From Streptomyces sp. Act143 (GTDB taxonomy: Bacteria > Actinomycetota > Actinomycetes > Streptomycetales > Streptomycetaceae), in assembly GCF_003143935.1 (NCBI RefSeq), contig NZ_QFRX01000001.1:3990805-4054804 (forward strand): DNA of 64,000 nt, in the 5' to 3' direction. Shown here piece by piece: positions 36,387-44,566 of the stretch. The notes below the pieces were generated by a model that saw only the letters and a program-made list of their open reading frames with translations, did not search any database and was not told the origin of the DNA. Position 1 is the stretch's first letter. Each line of letters starts with the position of its first letter. The translations under genes were made by a program, and so were the position numbers.

Positions 36387-36965
36387 TCAGGCAGCGGGCG
36401 CGGCCGGCCAGTTGCGCAGCAGGGCGTCCAGGGCATCGAGGACGCGGGTCCAGGTCTCCTGGGTGTCGGGGGCGCTGTGGCTGAAGCCGCCGCCCATCTC
36501 CAGGCTGATGTAGCCGTGGAAGGTGCTGCCCAACAGGCGGACCGCGTGGGTCTGGTCGGGCTCCGCCAGGTCGTAGCCGCGCAGGATCGCCCGGGTCATC
36601 TGGGCGTGTCTGGCACCCGCGCTGGCCGCTGCCGCCTCGGGGCTGAGTCTCATCTGGGCCGCGGCGTAGCGGCCGGGATGGGCGCGGGCGTAGTCGCGGT
36701 AGACGTCGGCCAGGGCGGTGAGGGCGTCCTTGCCCGCCCGGCCGGCGAGGGCGACGGCGCCCTTGTCAGCGAGTTCCTCCAGGGCCAGGAGGGCGATCCT
36801 GGTCTTGAGGTCGTGGGAGTTCTTCACGTGCGAGTACAGGCTCGCGACCTTGACGTCGAAGCGGCGGGCCAGCTCCGAGACGGTGACCTGGTCGAAGCCG
36901 ATCTCGTCGGCCAGGTCAGCCCCGGCGTGGGTGAGGCGATCTGCGGTCAGTCCTGCGCGCGCCAT
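36387..36965 (-). CDS. TetR-family regulator with WHG-type C-terminal domain
   Basis: DNA-binding repressor-like protein, 192 aa. The N-terminal helix-turn-helix reads FDQVTVSELARRFDVKVASLYSHVKN. The C-terminal ligand domain contains FHGYISLEMGGGF, the F/W-HG motif of the WHG subgroup. ATG at 36965 is 17 bases after the Doc-like gene stop, so it is probably the third gene of that operon. The ligand is unknown. Its location behind a toxin/antitoxin pair rather than next to a divergent target makes its regulon hard to guess; it may regulate the convergent VTT gene or distant genes. Confidence 0.88.
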   Translation of the reverse strand: MARAGLTADRLTHAGADLADEIGFDQVTVSELARRFDVKVASLYSHVKNSHDLKTRIALLALEELADKGAVALAGRAGKDALTALADVYRDYARAHPGRYAAAQMRLSPEAAAASAGARHAQMTRAILRGYDLAEPDQTHAVRLLGSTFHGYISLEMGGGFSHSAPDTQETWTRVLDALDALLRNWPAAPAA

Positions 36966-36982
36966 GGTGGTGTCGTGCCCTC

Positions 36983-37360
36983 TCAGCCGGCCGTGGGCCA
37001 GGTGCGCAGCTGGGTGGCGATCCTCGCGGTGGTGCAGGCGGGGTCGCGGAGCAGGTCGCGCAGGGCGATGGCGTCGTCGCGGGTGGGTTTGAGGGGGATG
37101 CCGGAGGCCTCCAGGTACATGACTCCCGTGGCGGCGGCGACGGCCATGTTGGAGCGCTCCAGCCAGCGGCAGCGGCCGAGGATGTGGACGAGGGCGGCGG
37201 CGCGGGCGTAGGGGCCGTCGTAGACCGGCTGGTCGAGGAGTTCGGCGCGGTGGGCGGCGACGGCGGCGACCGGGATGCCGTAGTCGTCGGGGGCGGGGTC
37301 GCGGGCGCCGGCGAGCTCGGCGACCTGGAGGATCCAGGGGACGTCGATGTGCAGGTCCAT
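36983..37360 (-). CDS. Doc/Fic-like protein with degenerate active site
   Basis: Toxin-fold protein of 125 aa similar to Doc (death on curing). The helices YARAAALVHILGR and AVAAATGVMYLEASGIPL match the regions flanking the Fic motif. Where Doc kinases have HxFxDGNKR, this protein has CRWLERSNM (about residues 64-72), so the catalytic His, Asn and Arg are all absent. The start ATG overlaps the antitoxin stop by one base (TGATG), a typical toxin-antitoxin coupling. Family membership is supported by fold-defining segments and the partner gene. Catalysis of EF-Tu phosphorylation is unlikely from these residues. Confidence 0.8.
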   Translation of the reverse strand: MDLHIDVPWILQVAELAGARDPAPDDYGIPVAAVAAHRAELLDQPVYDGPYARAAALVHILGRCRWLERSNMAVAAATGVMYLEASGIPLKPTRDDAIALRDLLRDPACTTARIATQLRTWPTAG

Positions 37361-37599
37361 CAGGCGGCGTGGGCTCCCGGGGCGGGGCGGTCGGCGTCCT
37401 CGGCCTCGTCGAAGAGGGCCTGGTGCTCGTCGAGGAAGCGGCGGGCGGCCTCCAGGCCGCGGGCGCGCAGGCCGTCGGTGTCCTCGCGCACGAGGGCGGC
37501 GATGTAGTCGCCGACGCTCAGACCGCGGTCCTTGGCACGGGCCTTGGCGAGCTCGGCGACCTCGTCGTCGACGCGGGCGCCCAGTTGTGTCTTTGCCAT
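37360..37599 (-). CDS. Antitoxin-like protein of the Doc-type pair
   Basis: Small protein of 79 aa. The N-terminal half (TQLGARVDDEVAELAKARAKDRGLSVGDYIAALV) looks like a ribbon-helix-helix DNA-binding domain. The C-terminal half is acidic and probably disordered until it binds the toxin. ATG at 37599 lies 7 bases from an 18-bp perfect palindrome, ideal for autorepression. There is little room for a ribosome binding site, so the mRNA may be nearly leaderless. The Doc-like gene and then a TetR gene follow in the same operon. Confidence 0.85.
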   Translation of the reverse strand: MAKTQLGARVDDEVAELAKARAKDRGLSVGDYIAALVREDTDGLRARGLEAARRFLDEHQALFDEAEDADRPAPGAHAA

Positions 37600-37606
37600 A
37601 CAGGCA

Positions 37607-37624
37607 TGGTAACAGCTGTTACCA
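37607..37624. promoter_or_regulatory. 18-bp perfect palindrome, probable antitoxin operator
   Basis: TGGTAACAGCTGTTACCA begins 8 bases upstream of the antitoxin start. Its perfect symmetry and location match autorepression by a ribbon-helix-helix antitoxin. It also lies 44 bases downstream of the stop of the TPP enzyme gene. Confidence 0.75.
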
Positions 37625-37667
37625 GATCTTCAGGGGTGGTGTGCGGCGAGGTCGGTCGCTTCGGTCG

Positions 37668-39344
37668 CTACCGCTGGTCCTGATGGTCGGGCTGTCGGCC
37701 GGTGATGAGCGTGGCGAGTCCGGAGAAGCAGGCGGCCACGACACCCGGGGTGACCTTGCAGTCGAGGAGCAGCACCCCCTCGGCGCCCTGCGCCTGCCAG
37801 TCGCGGACCACCTCCAGGTCGGCCGCCGAGCGGACGGTGACGCCGCGGGCGCCGAGGGCGCGGGCCGTACCGGCGAAGTCGGTGTCACCGAAGAGCATGG
37901 AGGCGGGATCGGCGCCGCGGTTCCCGAACAGGACGACCTCCATGCCGTAGCCGCCGTCGTCGTAGATCACCACGAGCGCCGAGCGTCCGGTGCGGATCAG
38001 GGTCTCCAGTTCGGGCAGGCCCATGAGCGCACCGCCGTCGCCGAGGGCGACCACGGTCGTCCGGTCGGGCCGTCCGACGGCCGCGCCGACCGCGCCCGCG
38101 AGACCGAGGCCGATGCTCTGGAAGGCGGCTCCGGTGAAGACGTAGGCGGCCGGGTCGGGGACCGCCCAGTACATGGCGGGCCAGCCCACGAAGTGGCCGC
38201 CGTCGGTGACGAGGGTGCGTTCCTCGGGGAGCAGGCCGGCCAGGTGCAGGGTCAGAGTGCGCGGGTCGATCCGGTCGGCGGCCAGCGCCTCCTCGAAGGG
38301 CTCGTAGGCCCAACCGAGGTCGGTGATCCGGTCCTTGGCCTGGTCGCGCCAGGGGGACCGGGGCAGGGAGCGGGACCGGACACCGTCGAGGAGGGCGGTG
38401 GCCGCGTCGGTGGCGTCGCCGGTGAGGTGGAGGTCGACGCGGTCGGTGGTGGGGGCGGGCCGGGTGTCCACCTGGACGAGCACCGCGTCGGGGGCGAGGA
38501 GCCGGCCGTCGGCGAGGGTCCACTGGTCGAGGCTCGCTCCGAAGGCGAGCACGACGTCCGCTTCGCCGATCAGCTCGGCGGCGCGGGGCGCGGCGAAGCC
38601 GCCGCACACGCCCAGCGACCAGGGGTTGCCGGCGAAGAGACCGGCGGCCATGACGCTGGTCGTGTGGAGCGCGCCGAGCCGGTCGCCGAGTTCGGTGAGG
38701 GACTTGGCGGCCCCGGAGCGCCAGGCGCCCAGGCCGCCGAGGATCAGGGGGCGCCGGGCGGTGGCCAGTGCCTCCAGGGCCGTGGCCGTCCCGGCGGGGT
38801 CCGCTGCCTGGCGGGGCGGTCGCTGCGGAAAGCGGTCGGTCGGCGTCCGCTCGGTGACCTGGGCCGTGATCAGGTCCTGCGGCAGGCACAGGGCCACCGG
38901 GCGCTGCTCGGTGCGGGCCAGGCGCAGGGCCCGCAGGGTGTCGGTGCGGGCCGTGGCAAGGTCGGCCAGCCGGACCACGGGGACGCCGAGGGAGTCGAGG
39001 AACGTGTCCTGGTCGATGTCGATGCGGCGCGGACCGGTCGTGGGCACGTCGCCGCAGAGCAGCAGGATGCCGCTTTGGTGCTTGACCGCGTCGGCCAGGC
39101 CGGTGGCGGTGTTCGTCAGTCCCGGTCCGGCGCCGGTGGTGCACACGGCGACGTCGCCGGTGGTCCGGTAGTAGGCGTCCGCCATGGTGACCGCACCGCC
39201 TTCGTGGCGTGCGGAGAGGTAGGAGACGCCGTGGCGGGTGAGGCCGGCGACGGCGAGGACGTTTCCGTTGGCGACGACGCCGAAGGCGTGCCGTACGCCG
39301 TCGTCGGCGAGTGTCTGTGCGATCGCGTCGGCGAGGGGTGTCAT
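37668..39344 (-). CDS. Thiamine-diphosphate-dependent enzyme (acetolactate synthase/decarboxylase family)
   Basis: Cytosolic enzyme of 558 aa with the three ThDP domains. The N-terminal domain has the catalytic Glu at about residue 48 (SARHEGGAVTMADAY), the centre an NAD/FAD-like fold, and the C-terminal domain the ThDP motif GDGGALMGLPELETLI...DDGGYGM. Members include acetolactate synthases, benzoylformate and phosphonopyruvate decarboxylases, and the reaction cannot be chosen from sequence alone. It lacks a partner regulatory subunit next door, so a biosynthetic ALS is less likely. ATG at 39344. Two promoter-proximal repeats (39368 and 39420) lie directly upstream. Confidence 0.85.
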   Translation of the reverse strand: MTPLADAIAQTLADDGVRHAFGVVANGNVLAVAGLTRHGVSYLSARHEGGAVTMADAYYRTTGDVAVCTTGAGPGLTNTATGLADAVKHQSGILLLCGDVPTTGPRRIDIDQDTFLDSLGVPVVRLADLATARTDTLRALRLARTEQRPVALCLPQDLITAQVTERTPTDRFPQRPPRQAADPAGTATALEALATARRPLILGGLGAWRSGAAKSLTELGDRLGALHTTSVMAAGLFAGNPWSLGVCGGFAAPRAAELIGEADVVLAFGASLDQWTLADGRLLAPDAVLVQVDTRPAPTTDRVDLHLTGDATDAATALLDGVRSRSLPRSPWRDQAKDRITDLGWAYEPFEEALAADRIDPRTLTLHLAGLLPEERTLVTDGGHFVGWPAMYWAVPDPAAYVFTGAAFQSIGLGLAGAVGAAVGRPDRTTVVALGDGGALMGLPELETLIRTGRSALVVIYDDGGYGMEVVLFGNRGADPASMLFGDTDFAGTARALGARGVTVRSAADLEVVRDWQAQGAEGVLLLDCKVTPGVVAACFSGLATLITGRQPDHQDQR

Positions 39345-39367
39345 CGTTCGGCCTCCGTGCCGCGTGT

Positions 39368-39384
39368 GTACGCGGGACGCGTAC
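39368..39384. promoter_or_regulatory. Inverted repeat upstream of the TPP enzyme gene
   Basis: GTACGCG-GGA-CGCGTAC has perfect 7-base arms and lies 24 bases upstream of the minus-strand start at 39344. It is a repressor-site candidate. Confidence 0.5.
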
Positions 39385-39419
39385 GACCGGGGGGATGCGC
39401 GGCGGGGTGTTCATACAGA

Positions 39420-39427
39420 ACACGTGT
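39420..39427. promoter_or_regulatory. ACACGTGT palindrome, copy 1
   Basis: ACACGTGT, flanked by AGA and CT, lies in the 217-base divergent gap, 76 bases before the TPP gene start and 135 before the glycosyltransferase. The same octamer recurs at 42515, 43749, 47625 and 59186. Confidence 0.5.
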
Positions 39428-39561
39428 CTGTCAGGGGCGGAAGTTCACGGCTGCGGCCGGGGACCAAGGGTGCGGTGCGCGGGGAGCAGCATCAGGAGAC
39501 ATGTTGCCCACTCACCAAATTGGATAGAGGCACACTTCATCGAATGCCCTAGACTCCGCAC

Positions 39562-40692
39562 ATGCGTATCCTCTTCTCCAGCACTCCGCAGCATGGCCAC
39601 CTCCTGCCGGCGCTGCCCCTGGCCCGCGCTTTCCGTGACCGCGGCGACGAGGTCTCCGTGATCACGGCCGCGTCCTTCGGGCCGCTGTTCGCCGCCGAGG
39701 GCATCACGCTGCTCCCCGTCGGGCCCGAGATCCCCGAACTCCTCGCGGAGGCGGCCCGGCTGGCCGGGGTCGACGACCCGACGGTGCCCGACCCCGCCGT
39801 CGCCGCGGAACTGTTCGCCGGCGCCCGGATCGACCTGACGGCGGACGCCGCGATCGCCGCGGCACGGGAGTTCGCGCCGGACCTGATCGTCGCCGAGGCC
39901 ACGGACTACGTCGGCCCGCTGGTCGCCGCCGCGCTCGAAGTCCCCTACGCCAAGCTCGCGTTCGGCCCGCTGATACCCGCCCAGTTCACCGATGTCTTCG
40001 ACGCGGTGGCCGAGCGCCGCTATCAGCAGCGGGGCCTGACCATGCCGCGGCCCACCTGGTACCTGGACCCGTGCCCCGAGACGCTCCAGGGCCCGGACTG
40101 GCAGCCGCCGCACGGCCGGCTGCCGCTGCGCCCGGAGCCGCACCGCGGGCCCGACAGCCCGCAGGCGCCCGCTGCGGTGTCCGCCGACGGCGGTACCCGG
40201 CCCAAGGTGCTGCTCTCCTTCGGCACGCACTTCGCCGAGCCCGGGGTGCTGCGGCCGGTGATCGACGCCCTCACCACGAAGGCCGACCTGGTGGTGACCC
40301 TGGGGCTGACCGCGACGGCGGCCGACTACGGCGACGGCCTCGACCACGTCGAGTTCGTCGGGTTCACCCCGCTGGCCGAACTCCTCAACGGCATCGACCT
40401 GGTCGTCACCCACGGGGGTGCGGGTACGACGCTGGCCACGCTCTCGCGCGGGCTGCCGATGGTGGTCGTACCGCAGGGTGCCGACCAGTTCCTCCAGGCA
40501 GGCGCGGTCGCCGCCGCACGGGTCGGCGTCGCCGTCATGCCTCCCGCCGGGGCGGAGGCTGTCGCGGAGGCGACGGCAGCGGTCCTCGACAGCGAGGAAC
40601 ACCGCGCCAACGCGCAGCGGATCGCCAAGGAGATCGCGGCGATGCCCTCGCCCGGCGAGGTCGCCGACACGCTGGCCGGTCTCCTCGGCTGA
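39562..40692 (+). CDS. MGT/UGT-family glycosyltransferase
   Basis: GT-B fold enzyme of 376 aa, slightly shorter than the usual 390-420. The N-terminus MRILFSSTPQHGHLLPALPLA holds the general-base His of the acceptor domain. The C-terminal nucleotide-sugar signature is VVTHGGAGTTLATLSRGLPMVVVPQGADQFLQA. Such enzymes glycosylate macrolides, flavonoids or other small hydrophobic molecules, and macrolide-inactivating Mgt enzymes belong here. ATG at 39562. Its neighbour across a 13-base convergent gap is a TetR regulator. No other biosynthetic genes are near, which favours detoxification or resistance over tailoring. Confidence 0.9.
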   Translation: MRILFSSTPQHGHLLPALPLARAFRDRGDEVSVITAASFGPLFAAEGITLLPVGPEIPELLAEAARLAGVDDPTVPDPAVAAELFAGARIDLTADAAIAAAREFAPDLIVAEATDYVGPLVAAALEVPYAKLAFGPLIPAQFTDVFDAVAERRYQQRGLTMPRPTWYLDPCPETLQGPDWQPPHGRLPLRPEPHRGPDSPQAPAAVSADGGTRPKVLLSFGTHFAEPGVLRPVIDALTTKADLVVTLGLTATAADYGDGLDHVEFVGFTPLAELLNGIDLVVTHGGAGTTLATLSRGLPMVVVPQGADQFLQAGAVAAARVGVAVMPPAGAEAVAEATAAVLDSEEHRANAQRIAKEIAAMPSPGEVADTLAGLLG

Positions 40693-40705
40693 CGCGGCGC
40701 GGGCG

Positions 40706-41353
40706 TCAGTCGCCGTTCGGCTCCGCGACGAGCGCGGCGACCGCCTGTTCGGTCAGCCAGCGCTCGGTCTCGTCCCAGGACCAGCCGTGTTCCGCGACGA
40801 ACAGACGCCAGGACGGCAGCCCGAACAGGAACCACAGCATGTCGGTGGCGCGCTCCATGCTCAGGCCGGGGCGCAGCGCGCCCAGTTCCGCGAGGCGTTC
40901 CGCGAGGACTCCCAGCGCCTGGCGGTAGGCGGCGGAGACGCGGCGGAGTTCCTCCTCGACATGCTGCTCCACGGCGGCGGCCGTGATCATCACCTGGACG
41001 ACGTCCAGATGACGTTCGTTGTCCAGACGCACTCCGTGGGCCAGGGCCGCGACCGCCGCCTCGGCGTCGGTCGCGGTACGGACGGCGTCCAGCGTCCGTT
41101 CGACGACCGGATCGTCCACACCCCGGTTGATCAGGACGGTGAGAATGGCGGACTTGCCACCGGTGCTCGCGTAGACGGTGGGCACCGCGATGCCGGCTTC
41201 CCGGGCGATGTCGCCGATCGTGACCTTCGCATACCCGTGCGCCACGAAGAGCCGCAGAGCGGCGTCGAGAATCGCGGTCCGGGTCCCCGCGGCGGCTTCG
41301 GCCCGCCGGTCATTTCGGTACGGCCGCCGCCGGTCACCGGTCTGCGCACTCAT
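40706..41353 (-). CDS. TetR/AcrR-family transcriptional regulator
   Basis: DNA-binding protein of 215 aa. The N-terminal extension is basic (RRRPYRNDRRAEAAAGTR). The helix-turn-helix is LRLFVAHGYAKVTIGDIAREAGIAVPTVYASTGGKSAI. The ligand domain has WFLFGLPSWRLFVAEHGWSWDETERWL. ATG at 41353 is preceded by GGAGAGGA. The frame is open far upstream (to 42364) but as antisense of the rhodanese gene. It is divergent from the rhodanese gene (271 bases) and convergent with the glycosyltransferase; either could be its target. Confidence 0.9.
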   Translation of the reverse strand: MSAQTGDRRRPYRNDRRAEAAAGTRTAILDAALRLFVAHGYAKVTIGDIAREAGIAVPTVYASTGGKSAILTVLINRGVDDPVVERTLDAVRTATDAEAAVAALAHGVRLDNERHLDVVQVMITAAAVEQHVEEELRRVSAAYRQALGVLAERLAELGALRPGLSMERATDMLWFLFGLPSWRLFVAEHGWSWDETERWLTEQAVAALVAEPNGD

Positions 41354-41623
41354 GCTTTCCTCTCCGGGCGCCGGCGGGCGCGTCCTGTGCTGTCGTCGGC
41401 CACCCACCCATGATGCCCTGCCCTGCCGGGGCCCGGAGCGGCAGCCGGGACCGCCTTCGGCCCGCCTGAGCAGGTCCGCGTCGGCGCCGGCGTGGAAGGG
41501 GCGTCGCGTACCGGCTGAACCCCGCGGGTGTGCCGGTGCGTCCACGATGTGAACGTACTGGCGGGATGGTCGTGCGTGAATCAAGCCACTACGCCCCCGC
41601 AACTGCCCCGGAGGAGAAAGAGC

Positions 41624-42463
41624 ATGAGCCGCAGCGACGTCCTGGTCGACGCCGACTGGGTCGAGGCCAACCTCGACAACCCGAACATCGCGATCGTGGA
41701 GGTGGACGAGGACACGTCCGCCTACGAGAAGAACCACATCCGCAACGCGATCCGCATCGACTGGACCCAGGACCTCCAGGACCCGGTCCGCCGTGACTTC
41801 GTCGACCAGGCCGGCTTCGAGAAGCTGCTGTCCGCCAAGGGCATCGCCAACGACACCCTGGTCATCCTCTACGGCGGCAACAACAACTGGTTCGCCTCCT
41901 ACGCCTACTGGTACTTCAAGCTCTACGGCCACGGACCCGTCAAGCTCCTCGACGGCGGCCGCAAGAAGTGGGAGCTGGACGCCCGCGAGCTGGTCGAGGA
42001 GGTGCCCCAGCGCCCCACGACCGAGTACAAGGCCAAGGCCCAGGACACCTCCATCCGCGCCTTCCGTGACGACGTCGTCGCCGCGATCGGCTCGCAGAAC
42101 CTGGTCGACGTGCGCTCGCCCGACGAGTTCTCCGGCAAGCTGCTGGCCCCCGCCCACCTGCCCCAGGAGCAGTCCCAGCGCCCCGGCCACGTGCCGTCCG
42201 CCCGCAACATCCCGTGGTCGAAGAACGCCAACGACGACGGCACCTTCAAGTCGGACGAGGAGCTCAAGGCCCTCTACGCCGACGAGCAGGTCGACCTCGC
42301 CAAGGACACCATCGCCTACTGCCGCATCGGTGAGCGCTCCGCGCTGACCTGGTTCGTGCTGCACGAGCTGCTCGGCGTGCAGAACGTCAAGAACTACGAC
42401 GGCTCCTGGACCGAGTACGGCAGCCTCGTCGGCGTCCCGATCGAACTCGGCGCCAACAAGTAG
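41624..42463 (+). CDS. Thiosulfate sulfurtransferase (two-domain rhodanese)
   Basis: Sulfur-transfer enzyme of 279 aa with tandem rhodanese domains (about 5-120 inactive, 155-275 active). The active-site loop is CRIGER with the persulfide Cys at about residue 233. The inactive N-terminal domain has a Asn-rich loop (YGGNNNWFASYAYW) in place of the Cys loop. It matches the actinobacterial CysA-type sulfurtransferases usually linked with a SseC-like gene, which is not adjacent here. ATG at 41624 follows GGAGGAGAAAGAGC, a strong site. It is probably constitutively expressed in sulfur or cyanide metabolism. Confidence 0.93.
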   Translation: MSRSDVLVDADWVEANLDNPNIAIVEVDEDTSAYEKNHIRNAIRIDWTQDLQDPVRRDFVDQAGFEKLLSAKGIANDTLVILYGGNNNWFASYAYWYFKLYGHGPVKLLDGGRKKWELDARELVEEVPQRPTTEYKAKAQDTSIRAFRDDVVAAIGSQNLVDVRSPDEFSGKLLAPAHLPQEQSQRPGHVPSARNIPWSKNANDDGTFKSDEELKALYADEQVDLAKDTIAYCRIGERSALTWFVLHELLGVQNVKNYDGSWTEYGSLVGVPIELGANK

Positions 42464-42513
42464 CGTCGCCGACGACTGACGTCGTCCGCGGGCGGGCTCT
42501 CAGCCGGTCGACT

Positions 42514-42523
42514 CACACGTGTG
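42514..42523. promoter_or_regulatory. ACACGTGT palindrome, copy 2
   Basis: CACACGTGTG, a perfect 10-bp palindrome, lies 84 bases upstream of the start of the small secreted protein gene at 42608 and 50 bases after the rhodanese stop. Confidence 0.5.
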
Positions 42524-42607
42524 GAGGTGGCCGGTCTTGCTCTCTCCCCCTCATCGTTGAACGTGCAAAAGTTTGCCGCCGGACACGCTCAGGAGAGGGT
42601 GAATCAC

Positions 42608-42967
42608 ATGTTTGCCTCCAGGACGAGACTTCGCGCTGCGGCCACCGCGGCGGCCCTTGCCACCGTGGGGATCGGCCTCGGCGCCCAGACGGCGCTCGCC
42701 GCCGACTGGTCCGTGCTGCGGGAAGGCGCGTATCTCTATTCGGGCACCAGCGGGACGGGCACGGAGACCGAGGCCGACCTCGGTGACCTGGGAACCTGCC
42801 ACACACTGCCGACGTCGGCCCTGTCGGTTCAGGTCGCCTCCGGCTCCGCGGCCCTGGAGCTGTACCCCGGTGCCGGCTGCACCGGCGCCGCCGCGTGGCG
42901 CAGCGGCTCGCTCGCCCAGACCAACCTTCCGTGGGCGGCGTGGAGCTACCGGGTGGTCAGGGCCTGA
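42608..42967 (+). CDS. Small secreted protein of unknown function
   Basis: Secreted protein of 119 aa. The signal peptide (MFASRTRLRAAATAAALATVGIGL...TALA) cleaves near ALAAD. The mature part begins WSVLREGAYLYSGTSGTG and contains two Cys (GTCHTLP, AGCTGAAA), likely one disulfide. The sequence is beta-rich and resembles the small beta/gamma-crystallin-like or I36-related secretory proteins, but the link is weak. ATG at 42608 is favoured because AGGAGAGG ends 10 bases upstream; GTG 42599 would be too close. It is followed by a perfect bidirectional terminator. Confidence 0.78.
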   Translation: MFASRTRLRAAATAAALATVGIGLGAQTALAADWSVLREGAYLYSGTSGTGTETEADLGDLGTCHTLPTSALSVQVASGSAALELYPGAGCTGAAAWRSGSLAQTNLPWAAWSYRVVRA

Positions 42968-42992
42968 CCAGGATCTGGCCGGGCACGGACAT

Positions 42993-43026
42993 GCCTGGGG
43001 GCCCTGCCGCCGCAGGGCCCCCAGGC
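42993..43026. terminator. Perfect bidirectional terminator
   Basis: A 15-bp perfect stem (42993-43007 with 43012-43026) closes a 4-base loop (CGCC). It lies between convergent secreted-protein genes ending at 42967 and 43038 and serves both. Confidence 0.85.
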
Positions 43027-43037
43027 AATACGGACCG

Positions 43038-43574
43038 TCAGAACTTCGGGCCGGTGCCCTTCGCCAGCGGGGAGATGTCGATGCGGCCCTTCTGGAGGAC
43101 CTCACCCAGCTTCCAGGCCGTGTTGAGGTGGTGGCGGGAGTCGGGCGGCGTGACCTCCAGGCGGGCGGGGTTCTTCTCCGCCTTGGTCGGTTCGCCCGCG
43201 GCCGGTACGTCCCCCCAGTGCAGCCGGGTGTAAGCGCTCTGCCCCGGCTTGAGAGTGATCAGCACGACCCGCCCGCGGTCGCGGACCACGTGCGTGGGCA
43301 CGTCCTTGCCACGGGAGTTGAGGAGCTGAAGCCCCACATATCCCTCGGTCCGGACCGTCTTGTGGGTCTTGTTGGTGAGGATCACCGTCGCGTAGCGCTG
43401 CCCCGCGCCCGAGTCCAGCGCGTGCACGCGTACGGACAGCGAGGAGGTGTCGGCCCAGACAGGTCGGGTCGCGGCCTGTGACGGACCCGCGGTGATGCCG
43501 ATCAGCGCCGCTGCGGCGACTGCCGAGAGGGCGGCGGGTGTGACGATGCGGTGGGTGCGCCCGCTGAAGAACAT
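43038..43574 (-). CDS. Secreted DUF4232-type protein
   Basis: Secreted protein of 178 aa. The signal peptide ends near PSQAATRP. The mature domain follows the DUF4232 pattern: LSVRVHALDSGAGQRYATVILTN, then TEGYVGLQLLNSRGKDV, LKPGQSAYTRLHW and LEVTPPDSRHHL. The fold is an Ig-like beta sandwich of unknown role, common in actinobacterial secretomes. ATG at 43574 has GGAAGGGG upstream. Terminator 42993 closes its transcript. The upstream gap to 43781 holds an ACACGTGT element nearer to the divergent gene. Confidence 0.85.
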   Translation of the reverse strand: MFFSGRTHRIVTPAALSAVAAAALIGITAGPSQAATRPVWADTSSLSVRVHALDSGAGQRYATVILTNKTHKTVRTEGYVGLQLLNSRGKDVPTHVVRDRGRVVLITLKPGQSAYTRLHWGDVPAAGEPTKAEKNPARLEVTPPDSRHHLNTAWKLGEVLQKGRIDISPLAKGTGPKF

Positions 43575-43747
43575 GGTGTGTCCCCTTCCGAATGACCATT
43601 TTGAGGCCTTCGGTATGTATGAGGCTTTCCCGGCGGAAGCGGTTCGTCGCATTCCGTTTCTTTGCATCAATGTGTGCGCTGTTGAATCACCCTTGGCTGT
43701 CCCATGACTGGCCAACATGCCGCCCACGCTGTGCGACCATCGCCTCT

Positions 43748-43757
43748 CACACGTGTG
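43748..43757. promoter_or_regulatory. ACACGTGT palindrome, copy 3
   Basis: CACACGTGTG, identical over ten bases to copy 2, lies 23 bases upstream of the GTG start at 43781. At that distance a bound protein would overlap the promoter or ribosome binding region. Confidence 0.5.
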
Positions 43758-43780
43758 CATCGACGTCGAGGAGGCGCTGA

Positions 43781-44566
43781 GTGATTTCCGAGCCGGAGAT
43801 GGCGGAGGGATTCGGTCCGCAGGAAGTCCCCGAGGTGGTGAGCGACCTCGCGCAGCACTCCGCCGGCAGTCCGCTGCGCCGGAGGCCGTGGCTGTGGGCT
43901 CTGGGCGGCGCAGCGGCGGCGTCCGCGCTCTGGGCCGCGACGCTCCTGCTGCTCCCCTCGGACAACCACAGCCCTGATCTGCGCGGGTACCGGCTGGACC
44001 GGGAATCGTGCAAGTCGGCACGCCTGGCGTCCCTTCAGGAGGCGCTCGCGCTGGAGAGCGTGCCGGACACCATCAGCGACGAGCTGCTGCACCACCCTGC
44101 TCTCGACCAGGTGCACTGCTCCCTGGCCTTCCGGAAGAGGGCCGCGGACAAGGCGACCGGACAGGGCGGGCAGGGCGGGCACTGGTCGGTGGCCACGACC
44201 GTCGACATCGCTGTGGCACTGCACAAGAGGACCGATCCACGCGACGAGTTCGACGCCGACCGGCGGGTGACGGATTCGGGTGTCGTCGCGGCGGATCAGG
44301 TCAGGCCGGTGCCCGACCTCGGCGACGAGGCGTTCCTGATCGCCGAGGACATGGGGCACACCGAACTCAGGGTGCTGGACGGGGCGGCGGTCGTGACGCT
44401 GGGCCTGTCCACCACCAGCTACTACGAGACCGATGCCGGTGCCGACGCCGCCGGTGCCGCCGACACCGCCGGGGACGGTCCTGACCTCCCCGATGTCTCC
44501 ACCTATTGGCCCGCGATGATCAGCGACATGCGCGCGCTGATGACCGACCTCACCAGGCGTCCCTAG
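43781..44566 (+). CDS. Membrane-anchored protein of unknown function
   Basis: Protein of 261 aa with a cytoplasmic N-terminus of about 38 residues, one transmembrane helix (WLWALGGAAAASALWAATLLLL) and an extracytoplasmic domain. The outer part has two Cys (RESCKSARL, QVHCSLAF) and a Gly/Ala-rich stretch near 225-240. GTG at 43781 is preceded by GAGGAGGC. The stop codon TAG at 44564-44566 is made of the target TA of the IS plus its first base. Rejoining the flanks also gives TAG, so the IS did not truncate the gene. I do not recognise the family. Confidence 0.75.
   Translation: MISEPEMAEGFGPQEVPEVVSDLAQHSAGSPLRRRPWLWALGGAAAASALWAATLLLLPSDNHSPDLRGYRLDRESCKSARLASLQEALALESVPDTISDELLHHPALDQVHCSLAFRKRAADKATGQGGQGGHWSVATTVDIAVALHKRTDPRDEFDADRRVTDSGVVAADQVRPVPDLGDEAFLIAEDMGHTELRVLDGAAVVTLGLSTTSYYETDAGADAAGAADTAGDGPDLPDVSTYWPAMISDMRALMTDLTRRP

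Noticed and set aside
39562..40692. Glycosyltransferase as part of a natural-product cluster
   Set aside because: No polyketide, peptide or sugar-biosynthesis genes flank it; a stand-alone detoxifying enzyme is simpler.
44564..44566. Possible truncation of the membrane protein gene by the IS
   Set aside because: The stop TAG straddles the IS junction, but joining the two flanks at TA also gives TAG, so the original stop is kept.
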